Shown piece after piece: positions 44,882-56,014 of a stretch of DNA of 64,000 nt. Positions within the stretch are counted from its first letter, which is position 1. Every line of letters begins with the position of its first letter. A program made the translations under genes and the position numbers. The notes beneath the pieces are model-generated. The model worked only from the letters and a program-made list of their open reading frames with translations. It searched no databases and was not told where the DNA came from. The DNA is from Owenia fusiformis (Eukaryota; Annelida; Polychaeta; Sabellida; Oweniidae): contig CAIIXF020000005.1 in NCBI GenBank assembly GCA_903813345.2, positions 124,001 to 188,000 on the forward strand, in the 5' to 3' direction.

Positions 44882-45364
44882 TCAGTCTAGTTTCTACCCT
44901 GAAGAAATGAAGAATGTAGCTATAATACTTTTCGAGAAATTTGATGATTTATGGGTTCCAGTTTTTTTTGTCACCCTGTATCTATTTTGGCGATCATTCC
45001 ATCATACTTCATAGTACTCGCAATATTATACCAAACTTGCCAGAAACATGTACCAAATTTGCATTTAGTGTTATTTAATTTTTAAACAGACTATCCATTC
45101 AACAACGTGGAATAATATTCACTACTCTAAAGATCGTGTTTATATTTTAACTATGTTTATCTTAAAATTGCCATAAATGACTGAAAATGTGGAAAGTGGA
45201 GTTAACGATGGAAAAGGGATATTTTTGGACACGTCCAATTAGTTAAACCCCCCCCCCCCAATTATTTGGTCAATTGCTACTTATTTCAGATTTTTTAATT
45301 TGTGATTTTCGCACATATTGTGAGTACTTTCCTTATGAATCGATGTATTCACTGAATACAAAGC

Positions 45365-45670
45365 AGGCAGGTGATTTTTGGAAAACGGTAGTTTTTACAG
45401 ACGATTTTGAAAAACGATAGTTTTTGCGGCAGATTTTGAAAAACCGGAGTTTTTACGGTAGATTTGAAATAAAATGGTAGTTTTTGCGGAAGATTTTTTT
45501 TGCGGTAAAATTTATAAAAAATTGTAGCTTTTGCCGTAGATTTTTGAAAAAAAACTGTTACTTTGCGCGTGAGATTTTTGAAAAAAAGGGGGCTATTGAA
45601 AAAACGGGAGCTTTTGAAAAAACTGAAGTTTTTGTGGTAGATTATGAGAAAATAGTAGTTCAGTGGTAGA
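45365..45670 (+). repeat. Degenerate tandem repeat, units about 30-40 bp
   Basis: GATTTTGAAAAACGGTAGTTTTTGCGGTA-like units (described in two parts: GATTTTGAAAAACGG and TAGTTTTTGCGGTA) recur eight or nine times with decay. A related GGGAGATTTTACGGGAGA tract occurs at 46080-46265. Confidence 0.75.
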
Positions 45671-46079
45671 TCTCTGAAAACAGTATTTTCTGAGTTTTGA
45701 TGCTTAATATTTTGATTCTTACGATATAAAATGTATATGGGGCATCATACCACCGACCATACCAAACCAAAAATAATGTAAACTATAAACTCTAAAGAGT
45801 AGTTCTTATCATTTACATCCCGTTTTGAACAATCGCCGATTTATACGTGAATCTGGAGCATTGAGAATCAGATTTAGTTAAATACAATCGGAAATAAAAC
45901 AATATGACAAAAACTATTGAGTAATAAGGCTGATGATAATGCTTGTTTACATGAAAGTTGGCCCTGAGGGTTTGTTTGTTCAATTTCACATTACAAAAGA
46001 ATTATACATTTTCCTGGCGGCAAAAAGAGAGAAATGCGACTCCGATAATAAAGGCCACATACTTGTCAGATTCCTTTGA

Positions 46080-46265
46080 AAAATACGGGAGATTTAAGCA
46101 AAAAAGGGAGATTTTACGGGAGATGTCAGTAAAAATTTGGGCGATTTTACGAAAAAGATTTACGCGAGATTTAAGTAGAAATACGGTACGGGAGTTTACG
46201 GGAGAAAACGGTACGGGAGTTTTTTTTTCTACGGAAAACAAAAATTTTACTGGAGATTCCCGTTA
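46080..46265 (+). repeat. ACGGGAGATTTTAC-type low-complexity tract
   Basis: Words such as ACGGGAGATTTAAG, GGGAGATTTTACGGGAGA and ACGGTACGGGAGTTTACGG recur irregularly. ORFs on both strands here are by-products. Confidence 0.6.
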
Positions 46266-46862
46266 AAAAAGGGAGGTTGGCAGGTCTCTAGTGTCAAAAA
46301 TGTAAGTCAAATAAATATACTTGATGGCTCAGGAATATGATGATATTCCCATGTAAAGTCAATAGTGCATAGCTCCATATTAAGTCAATGCATCCTTGCT
46401 TAATTCCTCATTTTCTAACTGAAAGCCTCTGTTATCTAGAAAAACCAGATCAGGTCCTAGTACTAGAAGAATAAGTCAGGGTTTAAATTATCTAGCCCAT
46501 TAAATATCGTATATACTTGGATGTTATCACATCTCTTGCGTCCATAGTGTATAAAATGGCGCTTCATTTGCTTTAGTCTTTCACTTTAATCTATAGATTA
46601 GTTTAGCTGTCCTTCTTTAAATAGTTTCTAGCTTCCTTTTATCGGTTATGAATCTCGGGTGCCATATTGATTTCCATTGTCGACAATTGGTCTAATGGTA
46701 GCTTTATATAACTTGACAATGTTTTCTTCATCTTGTTGGAAAGTCCTTTTATAAGGCCCACTTTGCTATTCGTTTTGGTAGCACTTTTTGATGTATTGCT
46801 TTGAAAGATAAACCATTTCATAACGATTGAAACACCGTTGTTTTCTTGGGAAGTTAAAGGCT

Positions 46863-47319
46863 ACAATTGACACCAGGGGTGTCATGAGCAACCGCATATC
46901 AAAAATGAAAATTCCAAAATTTCCCTCCATATTACAGTCACAGCTTGACTCAATATGCTTGACTGAATCATTATAAATTCATTTAAGAGTAATAAACAAT
47001 TGATAGTTGATCAAAAGGATATATATTTATTGCTGAATTTTGCACTAAACTTGTTTAAATGTACCTCTTTTGAAGGTGCCAACGTTCAAATTTTACTCCA
47101 TTTTACACAATTTGAAATCCGCAGTGAATAATTGTTTGGTCGCTGGTTACAAATTTTGTCTATTACTTCACAAGAAAGCAACTGTTTTTCAATCGGATAG
47201 TGCCAATATTGTTAGGAAATGATTTATCTTTAAAAGGATATATGATACATGACATGATTTAACATGTATCATATGATATTCATTTTTAAACTTTGGTAAT
47301 GATTTTTTGGCCCACCCTG
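46863..47319. mobile_element. Truncated mariner-family end (TTTTTTGGCCCACCCTG)
   Basis: The right end TTTTTTGGCCCACCCTG at 47303-47319, followed by TA, matches the right end of the element at 26113-27490. A matching left end is not visible; the left limit is placed where LINE homology stops and is approximate. Confidence 0.55.
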
Positions 47320-48171
47320 TAAAGTGAATAAGCAAGGTTCAATCACTGTTCCCTGAGGCAAACCTGATGTAACAGGGGCTTCTTTGGACATTCTTTCGTT
47401 TACTCTTACTCCTTTAGTTCTTCCTGGCAGATTTTTTTCATCCAAAGTTGTAGATTTTCTTGTCTACCACAAGCCTCTGGTGTGGAACCGTATCAAAAGC
47501 TTTCGCAAGGTCAACATATATCGTATCAATCGGGACCTCCTGGTCCAGAAATCTTTGTCTATTGTTCTATGACAGTCAGCTATTGAGTGATGCAAGATTT
47601 GCGAGGTCAAAATCCAAACAGGTCATCTAGTCCGGATGTGAAGTGCCATATTTTAAGTGAAGGTGGAAATGCTTATTATATGAACTTTTTTTGCATTTTC
47701 TGTTTAAACATGATATCCATATTCAGAAACTGTCGGATGCCCAACGGGCACCCTTGAGGAATTTTTTTGGCGGCCATTTTGAATTTTCACACGTTTTATG
47801 TATTTTAGCCAGCTGTTCTGTTCTAATATGAACAGAAAACTAGCATACACATACACAAATCTTGCTGTTTTTCTATAATAGAGTTTTAATATGATGTATA
47901 CCAATATGTTAGGTTCCAGAAATGTTTCTTGACAAAAATAAAAAAAAATTCAAGATGGCCGCCAACCTTACAATTTATGAAATGTCTCATTCTGTGATAA
48001 TATCAAATGGATATTAGTGTTTCCTACAAAATTATCAATAAATAATACTAAATACATCTGATTATGATCTCTTTCTCACATATAAAATATCTGAAATGAG
48101 TAAAAAGTAACCTACATAATAATAATGATGTTCCACAAGGGTCATTTCTTGGTGCTATATATATCTTGAAT

Positions 48172-49653
48172 TTATGAATTCTCTTCTTTTACTAAGATTT
48201 CGTCAAGGATTTCCCTCAATAAATCCTTATCAGTTTCTTCCAATTCCTGTTCAGTTACTGTCTTTGTATGTTGGTTATTGCATTCATTCCCCTTGCAAAC
48301 ACAGAACAATGTACATGATAAAGATGCCTTGGAGCATGAACATTGCCCAGTTCTACATACATTGCCCTCTGATGCACATGTGCACTTAATGAGCTGGAGA
48401 ATCCCTTCAGGGGCACAGGGTGTATCCTTGGGCATTGTTGTTGGGATAATTGAGCCTGTGCTGTTAATTTCCCAACCATAATCTGTTGGAAGGATAAGTG
48501 GGGGGTCAGGCATATCAGCATTTTTCCATATAGCTACTTGGAAATGAGCTCGCTTCACATGCTGGAAAAATGCTTTTGTTGTTAATGGGAGGGATTTTAG
48601 CTTTGGTGCATTTGTAATGTGTTTTGCAGCATTTTTCTTTGCTCATACAGCATATCTCACATCCGACATTTTGTCTGTGACTTTAGGTGTAATTCCATAA
48701 CATCTAGAAACAAATTCTGTTGAAGTTTTCTCAACTTCGGTCATGTCTGCATTGACATCTCCCAAGTTAGTAAGTGAGTATCTATTTAACACCTTCAGGA
48801 CTGTTAGCTTGCCAATTCCATGCATGCAAGATGTTGTATCACTGCCAGAGAGACCATGCGCAGCTAACAAGTTTGGGATTTTTAATTTGTGTTCATTTAC
48901 GGTTGCATTTATGTTAATGTTTGCTCGGCCATGTGATGTTCCCTCCATTATGATGTTATTTTCCATTAACTTGTGCTTGAGACAGTGATGAAGAAGTAGA
49001 AAGAAAACATCAGTATCATCACTGAGTACACTGATATTCTGTTGGCCTTTACTGGCAGCATGCAGAACCTGGTGTACGATAACAACATCTGCTTCTTCTT
49101 GAGTGTTCCTTAAGTCATTACGTTGGTCAATATTGCCTTTGTGAATTTGTACAGGTGTTGGATCAGGACCTGTGATAACAAGGATGTTGGAGAATGATCC
49201 TTCACTAGCTTTTTGAGTGAGATGGTCGATGACACACTTTATCAACTGGACCTTATTCTCAGTCACATTCAGAACAACATTCTGTGCAGGGAGAGGTGTG
49301 TCAGAGCTGAACTTATGCACTCTACTGGCTGATTGAGCTCGAGATGACCTGGTGCTGTTCTTTATGCTATTGTCTTTATATCTGTCAAAGATAAATTATA
49401 CATCTGATTCGGTTAGGAATCTCAGGATGTACTTAGTGAAAGCAATACAGAAGTTTTCAATTTTGCCAGCCATCGGCCATGTTATGATCCAAAGGATGGC
49501 ACACCCATCAACGACACGTACATTGCAATTGTTTCCTCTTGAGGTCACCTCAATCTGTAACTTTTGTTTCAGTGTTGATTCTGAAGTTGTGATATTAATT
49601 TCTCCATTTTCATCAAATAGTGATAATGGAGGGAACATCATCTGGCAGAGCAA
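48172..49653 (-). pseudogene. PIN-like/CXC-domain gene, longer copy, minus strand
   Basis: The gene reads, on the minus strand, from LSLFDENGEINITTSES through VDGCAILWIITWPMAGK, DRYKDNSIKNSTRSSRA, EADVVIVHQVLHAASKG, SVLSDDTDVFFLLLHHC and AAHGLSGSDTTSCMHGIG to the C-terminal CXC part (CTCASEGNVCRTGQCSCS, SCTLFCVCKGNEC). The SDDTD and LSGSDTTS aspartates resemble a PIN/XPG-like nuclease core, and the cysteine array resembles tesmin/TSO1 CXC DNA-binding domains. This is a multicopy protein family that I know from many invertebrate genomes. At least two in-frame stops (after TESDV and after VRYAV) make it a pseudogene. The N-terminus is absent beyond 49653. Confidence 0.8.
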
Positions 49654-50401
49654 ACATTAACATTAATGCAACCGTAAATGAACACAAATTAAAAATCCCA
49701 AACTTGTTAGCTGCGCATGGTCTCTCTGGCAGTGATACGACATCTTGCATGCATGGAATTGGCAAGCTAACAGTCCTGAAGGTGTTAAATAGATACTCAC
49801 TCACTAACTTGGGAGATGTCAATGCAGACATGACTGAAGTTGAGAAAACTTGAACAGAATTTGTATCTAGATGTTATGGAATTATACCTAAAGTCACAGA
49901 CAAAATGTCTGATGTGAGATATGCTGTATGGGCAAATAAAATGCTGCAAAACACATTACAAATGCAACAAAGCTAAAATCCCTCCCACCAACAACAGAAG
50001 TATTTTCCCAGCATGTGAAGCGAGCTCATTTCCAAGTAGCTATATGGAAAAATGCTGATATGCCTGACCCCCCACTTATCCGTCCAACAGATTATGGTTG
50101 GGAAATTAATAGCACGGGCTCACTTGTCCCAACAACAATGCCCAAGGATACACCCTGTGCCCCTGAAGGAATTCTCAAGCTCATTAAGTGCACATGTGCA
50201 TCAGAGGGCAAGGTATGTAGAACTGGGCGATGTTCATGCTCGAAGGCATCTTTATCATGTACATTGTTCTGTGTTTGCAAGGGGAATGAATGCAATAACC
50301 AACATACAAAGACAGTAACTGAACAGGAATTGGAAGAAACTGATGAAGATTTATTGAGGGAAATCCTTGACGAAATCTTAGTAATAGAAGAGAATTCATA
50401 A
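49623..50401 (+). pseudogene. PIN-like/CXC-domain gene, shorter inverted copy
   Basis: This plus-strand copy starts inside the gene at MEGTSSGRANININATVN, continues through LLAAHGLSGSDTTSCMHG and ends with the CXC domain (CTCASEGKVCRTGRCSCS) and a stop at 50399-50401. It differs from the minus-strand copy by scattered substitutions. A stop follows MTEVEKT, and a frame break follows NKMLQN. It lacks the 5' half present at 48952-49653. Antisense ORFs here are mirror shadows. Confidence 0.8.
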
Positions 50402-51744
50402 ATTCAAGATATATATAGCACCAAGAAATGACCCTTGTAGAACATCATTATTATTATGTAGGTTACTTTTTACTCATTTCAGATGTTTTATATGTGAGAA
50501 AGAGATCATAATCAGATGTATTTAGTATTATTTATTGATAATTTTGTAGCAAACACTAATATCCATTTGATATTATCACAGAATGAGACATTTCATAAAT
50601 TGTAAGGTTGGCGGCCATCTTGAATTTTTTTTTTTTGTCAAGAAACATTTCTGGAACCTAACATATTGGTATACATCATATTAAAACTCTATTATAGAAA
50701 AAACAGCAAGATATGTTTATGTGTATGCTAGTTTTCTGTTCTAATATGCTGGCTAAAATACATAAAACGTGTGAAAATTCAAAATGGCCACCAAAAAAAT
50801 TCCTCAAGGATGCCCGATGGGCATCCGACAGTTTCTGAATATGGATATCATGTTTAAACAGAAAATGCAAAAAAAGTTCATATAATAAGCATTTCCACCT
50901 CTACTGGCTCTACATCCAGACTAATCTGAGAATAACTTGTTAGATATCATGTGATCTAAAATTGCATTCCGTATTAATGACTCCAACAATTTACTTCTGA
51001 CTGAATGGAATAATTGATGATTATCTCTAAAGGTAAAACTAACGACTCTGCTGTAGCTCCTTATGTAGTCTTGGGTGAAGCCCGTTGGTACCCGGGGACT
51101 TATATGATTTAGGTTTCTTTGAGTTTCCTTAGTATGGCCTCGGGTTTTATTGTCACATTCGTGATTTGTTTATCCCCACTTCTGTTATTTATCGATTGGA
51201 TGTTGCTTGTGTTCTCTACGGTAAATACACTTGAAAAGTAAATGTTTAAATGATTTGCTCTATCAATATCATCAATTAAAAGTTCTCCTTCAGTATTTTT
51301 CATATCTGGAGTTTTTGATTGTGGTTTAGTTGGACTGAGCATGATCCCAAAATATTTTTGGGTTTTCTTTAGATGCTATATTAGTTTCGAATGCTCTGTA
51401 TAACTGCCTTGTTGGTTTTCGAAGTTTGTTGCTTTCCTGTCTAGCTTTTATCTGATCTTCTCCATCTTTGGTTCTTAAATATATATTCCATAATGACATC
51501 TTTTTCCGCCATTGCTTCAATACAGATCTATCCATGTATCTATTTCTTCTTTTGTCGAATTGCTGAAATGCATGGGGTACATTTCTCTTGATAGATTCAT
51601 TCAAATGTTAAATGAATAAATTCCATTATTCTGTAAAATGATGTTGTTCAAATCTTTTTTCCAATTCATATTTAGCATATCAGACCTAATTTGTTCATAG
51701 TTAGCTTTTGAATAACATGATTTTCGATAGGCGTGTACGTATAT

Positions 51745-52212
51745 CACTCTAAAAAATATATACTTGTGATTGTATTATTTTTACATTTTCATGTAATTTA
51801 ATTACTAGCCAGGTAATTGTTTTTGTACCATTAGGGATTAATTTTTTGTAATTATATTACTTGGTCAGTATTAAATACTCAACCTAATAATTCCACTAAT
51901 TTACATTTTACTAATGTAAATTTAAGTGGATTACTGAAATGGAGCAATTTACAAAAAAATATTTGGCAATACAATTACATTTAAATTCACTTTAACAAGT
52001 AATAACGTGAATTACTTACAGATAAGAAGTACTAAGTAATCATATTTAGAGTGGTAGTAATTTATATCTAGAAGAAATTACTTAGTGATATTATCACATA
52101 CAAATAAAATGAAAATACAAATATTAGTAATTTATTAACATTGATTACATGTTAAGTAATTTTGTAAAATACTTAGTAATAAATTAAATTACTTAAAATT
52201 TCATTTAGAGTG
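51745..52212. mobile_element. MITE with CACTCTAAAAAAT ends
   Basis: Ends CACTCTAAAAAATATA and (reverse complement) CACTCTAAATGAAATTT are flanked by TAT (51742-51744, 52213-52215). The body is rich in AAGTAATTTA-like words. It interrupts the LINE between the endonuclease and linker regions. Confidence 0.75.
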
Positions 52213-52284
52213 TATTCATATTTGTATGTGTTCAGTGTTATTTACACTGCTGCTGGGGTTTCTATGTACAACAACAGAAAATTA

Positions 52285-53747
52285 TTAGACTCCAGATGTC
52301 AATCTGGAGTCTATTGTTTTTGCCAGTATTCTTATTATTATTATTCTTTGTTTATTATTCTTTCCCAGTTTTCTCGTTAACTAGAAGATATTCAGTCAAG
52401 TCTTATATATGGTCCATTTAGGTCCTAGATCTAGTTTCTCGGAAATTGGGTCAAATTTTTATCTAGGTCAAAGGTCAAGAACTAGGTCAAATCCAGTACT
52501 TTGTCACTTTTTTCGATTTTCTCGGTTGTCCTTCAATATTTTCGATCCGGTTTTTTTCATTGTGTTCCTTATAAAAAAGTAGGAAATCTAGGGTCGATTT
52601 AGTTTTTTGATATCTCAAACCGATTTCGAGATATCAGTGTCCGAAAACGAGGTCCAAAAAAAAGTTCTCCGAATCGAATGTCCAGGATATTAGTCTTATA
52701 GGAAATTTTCTCAGGATTCCGAATCTGAAAACGAAATTTAGATCAGACTTCCGGTTCTGAAGTTATGGCGTTTTGAAAACTCAAAAATCGCTAAATTTTG
52801 AGCCCATGTTAAGTCAATGGGAAAAAATATTTTTTTGAAGTGAAAAATACGAAATATAGACTAAGTTCAGCTAAATATAATGAAAGCTTTCAAAAGAATG
52901 GGACCTCAAAAGCCATCTAGCCTTAAAATTTGGACACCAAAATGCCTAGGTCAAAATCTAGGTCAAATTCAAAGTTTTTTCTTATTTTTGCGATTCTGAC
53001 ACTACAGATTAATTATATTCTTCGAAATTGTGTATACATGTAGCCAAGAGTGTGCTAATAGCGTTAGCCTTTTGCCGTCAGAAAGTATTTTGACCCACTT
53101 TTGAGATATGGTGTCCGAAAAGTAGGTCAAAATAAAAAGTTCTCCAAATTTAACGTTTGAGTTATGAATTAAGAATAGAATTTTCTCAGAAATCCGAATC
53201 TGCAAACCAAATTTCGATCCGACTTCCGGTTCTGAAGTTATGGCGTGTCCAAAAAGTAGGTCAAAATAAAAATTTGCCAAATTTAATGTATGAGTTATGA
53301 ATTAGGGGTAGAATTTTGTCAGGAATCCGAATCTTTAAATCAAATTTAGATCCGACTTCCGGTTCGGAAGTTATGGCGTTTCGAAATTTCGGAAAATTGA
53401 TCTGATGGTATCCTGATAGAAAGTCAAGAGTAGAGAAGGAAATATTGAAAAATTCATCCATCCTTCCTATCTGATCCTATCCTATCCTATCTTTCCTTCG
53501 TATCCTTTCCTTCCTATTCTCTCCTATCATATCCTTTCTTCCTATTCTGTTCTACCCCATCCTTCTTTCTTATTCTATCCTATCGTTCCTTCCCATTCTA
53601 TCCTATCCTACCTTCCTGTTTTATCCATCCATCTTATTCTGGATGACTCAGCTTATTCTGGATGACTCGGCTTATTTTAGATGACTGGGCTTAAAAAAGT
53701 CTGGATCTGGAGTCTGAAATTGAACTTCGTTCAATTTCCCAAGTCTA
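52285..53747. mobile_element. Repeat element with AGACTCCAGATGTCAATCTGGAGTCT hairpin start
   Basis: The left end contains a short palindrome, AGACTCCAGA and TCTGGAGTCT around a 6-nt loop; the right end has AGTCTGGATCTGGAGTCTG and AGTCTAG. Inside, about 128-bp units with ATCCGACTTCCGGTTCTGAA and GTTATGGCGTTT recur at 52742, 53214 and 53350, and AGGTCAAA words abound. The type is common in marine invertebrate genomes; I cannot name it. ORFs at 53002-53461 are repeat products. Confidence 0.55.
53461..53640 (+). repeat. TCCTATCC-type microsatellite
   Basis: Irregular CCTATCCTAT and CCTTCCTATTC repeats, pyrimidine-rich on the plus strand, followed by three CTTATTCTGGATGACT-like units to 53695. 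Confidence 0.9.
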
Positions 53748-53749
53748 GT

Positions 53750-54110
53750 TCTATTTATTTTCAGCAGTATATGCCCTGAGAAAGGGACTGCTGTCCTAAT
53801 TTCCTCCGCCTAGATTCAATCTAATTGATATCGCCATTCCATTTTGTCAGATGATTTGTCTGCATTACAGTATAATACTTTTTGTTTTTTAGCTGTCTTT
53901 TGTTTTTTGACTTTAGTGGAATATTGTTGTTGTGTGTTTTCGATCACAAACCTCTTCAAGTAGCTTGACTTAAACAGCCAGCCAAGTACGAAATGAATAT
54001 ATATCACACCCATCGAATGGTTTACCGAATTAAGCTACACATACCTCATATTCCCATTATCGACGACATTGTTGGACGGCTGATAATTTTTGCCCGCCGT
54101 TTTTCTTACT
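53750..54110. other. No recognisable feature
   Basis: Non-coding; a short minus-strand ORF (53816-54013) is lysine-rich and has no motif. Confidence 0.35.
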
Positions 54111-54112
54111 CC

Positions 54113-54141
54113 GGAGCGTTTCGTCAGTAACGAAACGCTCC
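54113..54141. repeat. Perfect 12-bp stem hairpin, 5-nt loop
   Basis: GGAGCGTTTCGT-CAGTA-ACGAAACGCTCC. CpG-containing stem. No further context. Confidence 0.9.
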
Positions 54142-54784
54142 ATCGTGCACGTAAGAGCGTTTTGGTTATTCATCGTGTATTTTATCATCTGATTTTACGT
54201 AGTTCGAGTGCAAGGAACCAACTCCTATTTTTTTGGTTGAATTTTTACTGGACAACCCTTTATAAATGTACAAAATATCGGATTGAATTCATAAGTCCCA
54301 CCCCAACAAGGATTGAAAAAATGTTCAACAACGACTCACCTCTTAAAATGCAAATGTAGTTTCTGAAAAGGAAATAGTCTTCAAATGACACACACACTTT
54401 TTATAAACAATCTCCGAAAGTTCCCACAGTTATATAACGGAATGAGATGTCTCCTCGCCTTACTCGAGTCGCTAGGCAATACTTGGCTAGAGATAATTTC
54501 ATCTGGAATACTGTGGACTCCATTTGAAAAAAGCTGGCCGTCGTGTCATAAATTTATTGAATATTTCAAAAATCGCAAGATAAATAAATCATTAATTAAA
54601 ACGGAACCGGTTCGGCTCCTTGATGAGATATGACATGATTTCGTCAGGATTTCGTTAAAATTAAAACAAAATGGCGATATTCGAAAACTGGACGAAATGT
54701 CGTTAATGTCTGACATTAGTAACTGGCTATAAATTCTAAGTTAGCGATCCAGAAGATGTGAATTAATTGATGAGGTAACACGAC

Positions 54785-54870
54785 CAAAACTCGCAATTTA
54801 AATTGTGATGTGGAAAAATGGCGGACATATGATTTCAAATTTTATGATTACGACATGACCAGTTATACAT
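54785..54870 (-). repeat. Dispersed repeat, inverted relative to 14645-14730
   Basis: Reverse complement of the 14645-14730 repeat; shared blocks are the GACCAAAACTCGCAATT, AATGGCGGACAT and ACGACATGAC regions. Confidence 0.5.
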
Positions 54871-55130
54871 GCAGGAATTTATCTTTGGACGAAGGCCACG
54901 ATACAGTGGCCTTAGAAGAAGGTAACAAAATTAGAAAAAATCAAAGGCACAAAAGTTAGGGTTCATGTTGTCAGAAAGCATTCATAGGTTGATGACCAGA
55001 TAAAAGAAAATGATGACAATAATATGCTATCATAATCAGTGTCATCGTTTTTACATGCCTCGAAAGGTCAAGAGATATTTTCTCATAGCTTTGTAGTACA
55101 ATTGAGAAGGATATCTTAACAGATGTGTAA

Positions 55131-56011
55131 CAGTTATTCAACTATGCAAACTGTGAATGTAAATGGGCATGTGGAAGGCCCTAGGGTGGCAATAAAATAA
55201 CTCGAACTTCAAATTAAAATATATATAACATAGTATATTTCAAACTTCAATGTTCAAAATACAATGCTGTGTAATGTACAACATGAACTCTTACAACAAC
55301 TACTGACAAGCTTACTTCCTGCGAAAGCTATTTGGATTTTGATATGATAGCTTTCCCACGGAGCATTTGGACAGCTCAATGATCGTGACCTTTGAAATTG
55401 AATTACGTCGATCCGCGGCTTACTTTTGGTCTCTAACTGTGTCTTACATCAGTATCATCAATCCGTGTAAGTATTGGAGCGCTGGAGTACTTCTTTTTCG
55501 ATCAAGACTTGTAATTGTTAGTCGAGTGAATCGTTTTACTGCCAAATTCCAATATGGCGGTTTCTGCTCGGACATTTTCGTAAATCTCCGGAGGTTGTCC
55601 GAACCTAACTAATTCTCAAAATTCATTTCGTTCGTTGCGTATCTCGCACCTAGCAAACCGCCATATTGGAAATAGGTCTGTAAAACTTGAACTCGATGAA
55701 CAATTTACAAGTCTTGGTCGAAAAAGAAGTACTCCAGCGCTCCAATACTTTCACGGATTGATGATACTGATGTAAGACACAGTTAGAGACCAAAAGTAAG
55801 CCGCGGATCGACTTAATTCAATTTCAAAGGTCACTATTGATCAGCTGTTCACTTCTCCGTTTGAGAGCCATAAGTTTCAAAATCTAACATGGCTCTCGAA
55901 GTGAGTAACTGACAAGCCAACACCCAAACTCAGCTACATGTGAGTGAGAAAGACCATATAAGGGAACAATAGATATATAAAACTGACACAGTTTGCATAG
56001 TTGAATAACTG
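55131..56011. mobile_element. MITE with perfect 25-bp ends enclosing a fold-back
   Basis: The outermost 25 bp (begin CAGTTATTCAACTATGCAAA) are perfectly inverted at 55987-56011. Inside, 55357-55570 and 55655-55868 form a second inverted repeat (shared GTCGATCCGCGGCTTAC and AGTACTCCAGCGCTCCAATA) at about 90%, with a CCGCCATATTGG core. No target duplication is clear. ORFs are mirror shadows. Confidence 0.75.
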
Positions 56012-56014
56012 GTT

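Larger units (their letters stand above)
41715..44978 (-). mobile_element. Tc1/mariner element, CAGGGTGACAAAAAAAACTGG ends
   Basis: The terminal repeats CAGGGTGACAAAAAAAACTG and CAGTTTTTTTTGTCACCCTG are flanked by TA (41713-41714, 44979-44980). After removing the LINE at 41856-44207 the element is about 0.9 kb, shorter than the usual 1.3 kb, so an internal deletion is likely. The minus strand codes for a mariner-type transposase with an N-terminal helix-turn-helix part and the FQQDGATPH and PDLNPPDFYL catalytic motifs. Confidence 0.9.
47628..50923. mobile_element. 3.3-kb long-inverted-repeat element with PIN/CXC genes
   Basis: Outer ends TAGTCCGGATGT and (reverse complement) TAGTCTGGATGT are flanked by ATC (47625-47627, 50924-50926). 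Removing the element with one ATC joins the host LINE in frame as NKLFSD-DLFGFRP, a normal RT sequence, so the boundaries are well supported. Arms 47628-48951 and 49623-50923 are inverted at about 95%; the spacer 48952-49622 is single-copy. Each arm carries the 3' part of the same gene pointing outwards. The 3-bp duplication and outer ends do not match a superfamily I can name with confidence. Confidence 0.85.
46440..52284 (-). mobile_element. Minus-strand LINE split by at least three insertions
   Basis: Collinear pieces on the minus strand read, from high to low coordinates: end of the endonuclease domain (52284-52216), the linker and start of the RT domain (51744-50927; MNESIKRNVPHAFQQF, KIFWDHAQSN, LNIYFSSVFT, KSPGTNGLHP), the RT palm (47627-47322; LFGF, IYVDLAKAFDTVPHQRL, TSGLPQG) and the C-terminal part (46860-46440; NSKVGLIKG, DNIQVYTIFNGLDNLNPDLF). 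These are hallmark motifs of CR1/Jockey-type LINEs. Several stops and frame changes make it inactive. Part of the RT palm/thumb is missing next to 46863-47319. Confidence 0.85.

Noticed and set aside
45958-46266. 102-codon ORF
   Set aside because: It is in a degenerate ACGGGAGATTTTAC tract, with an equally long antisense ORF.
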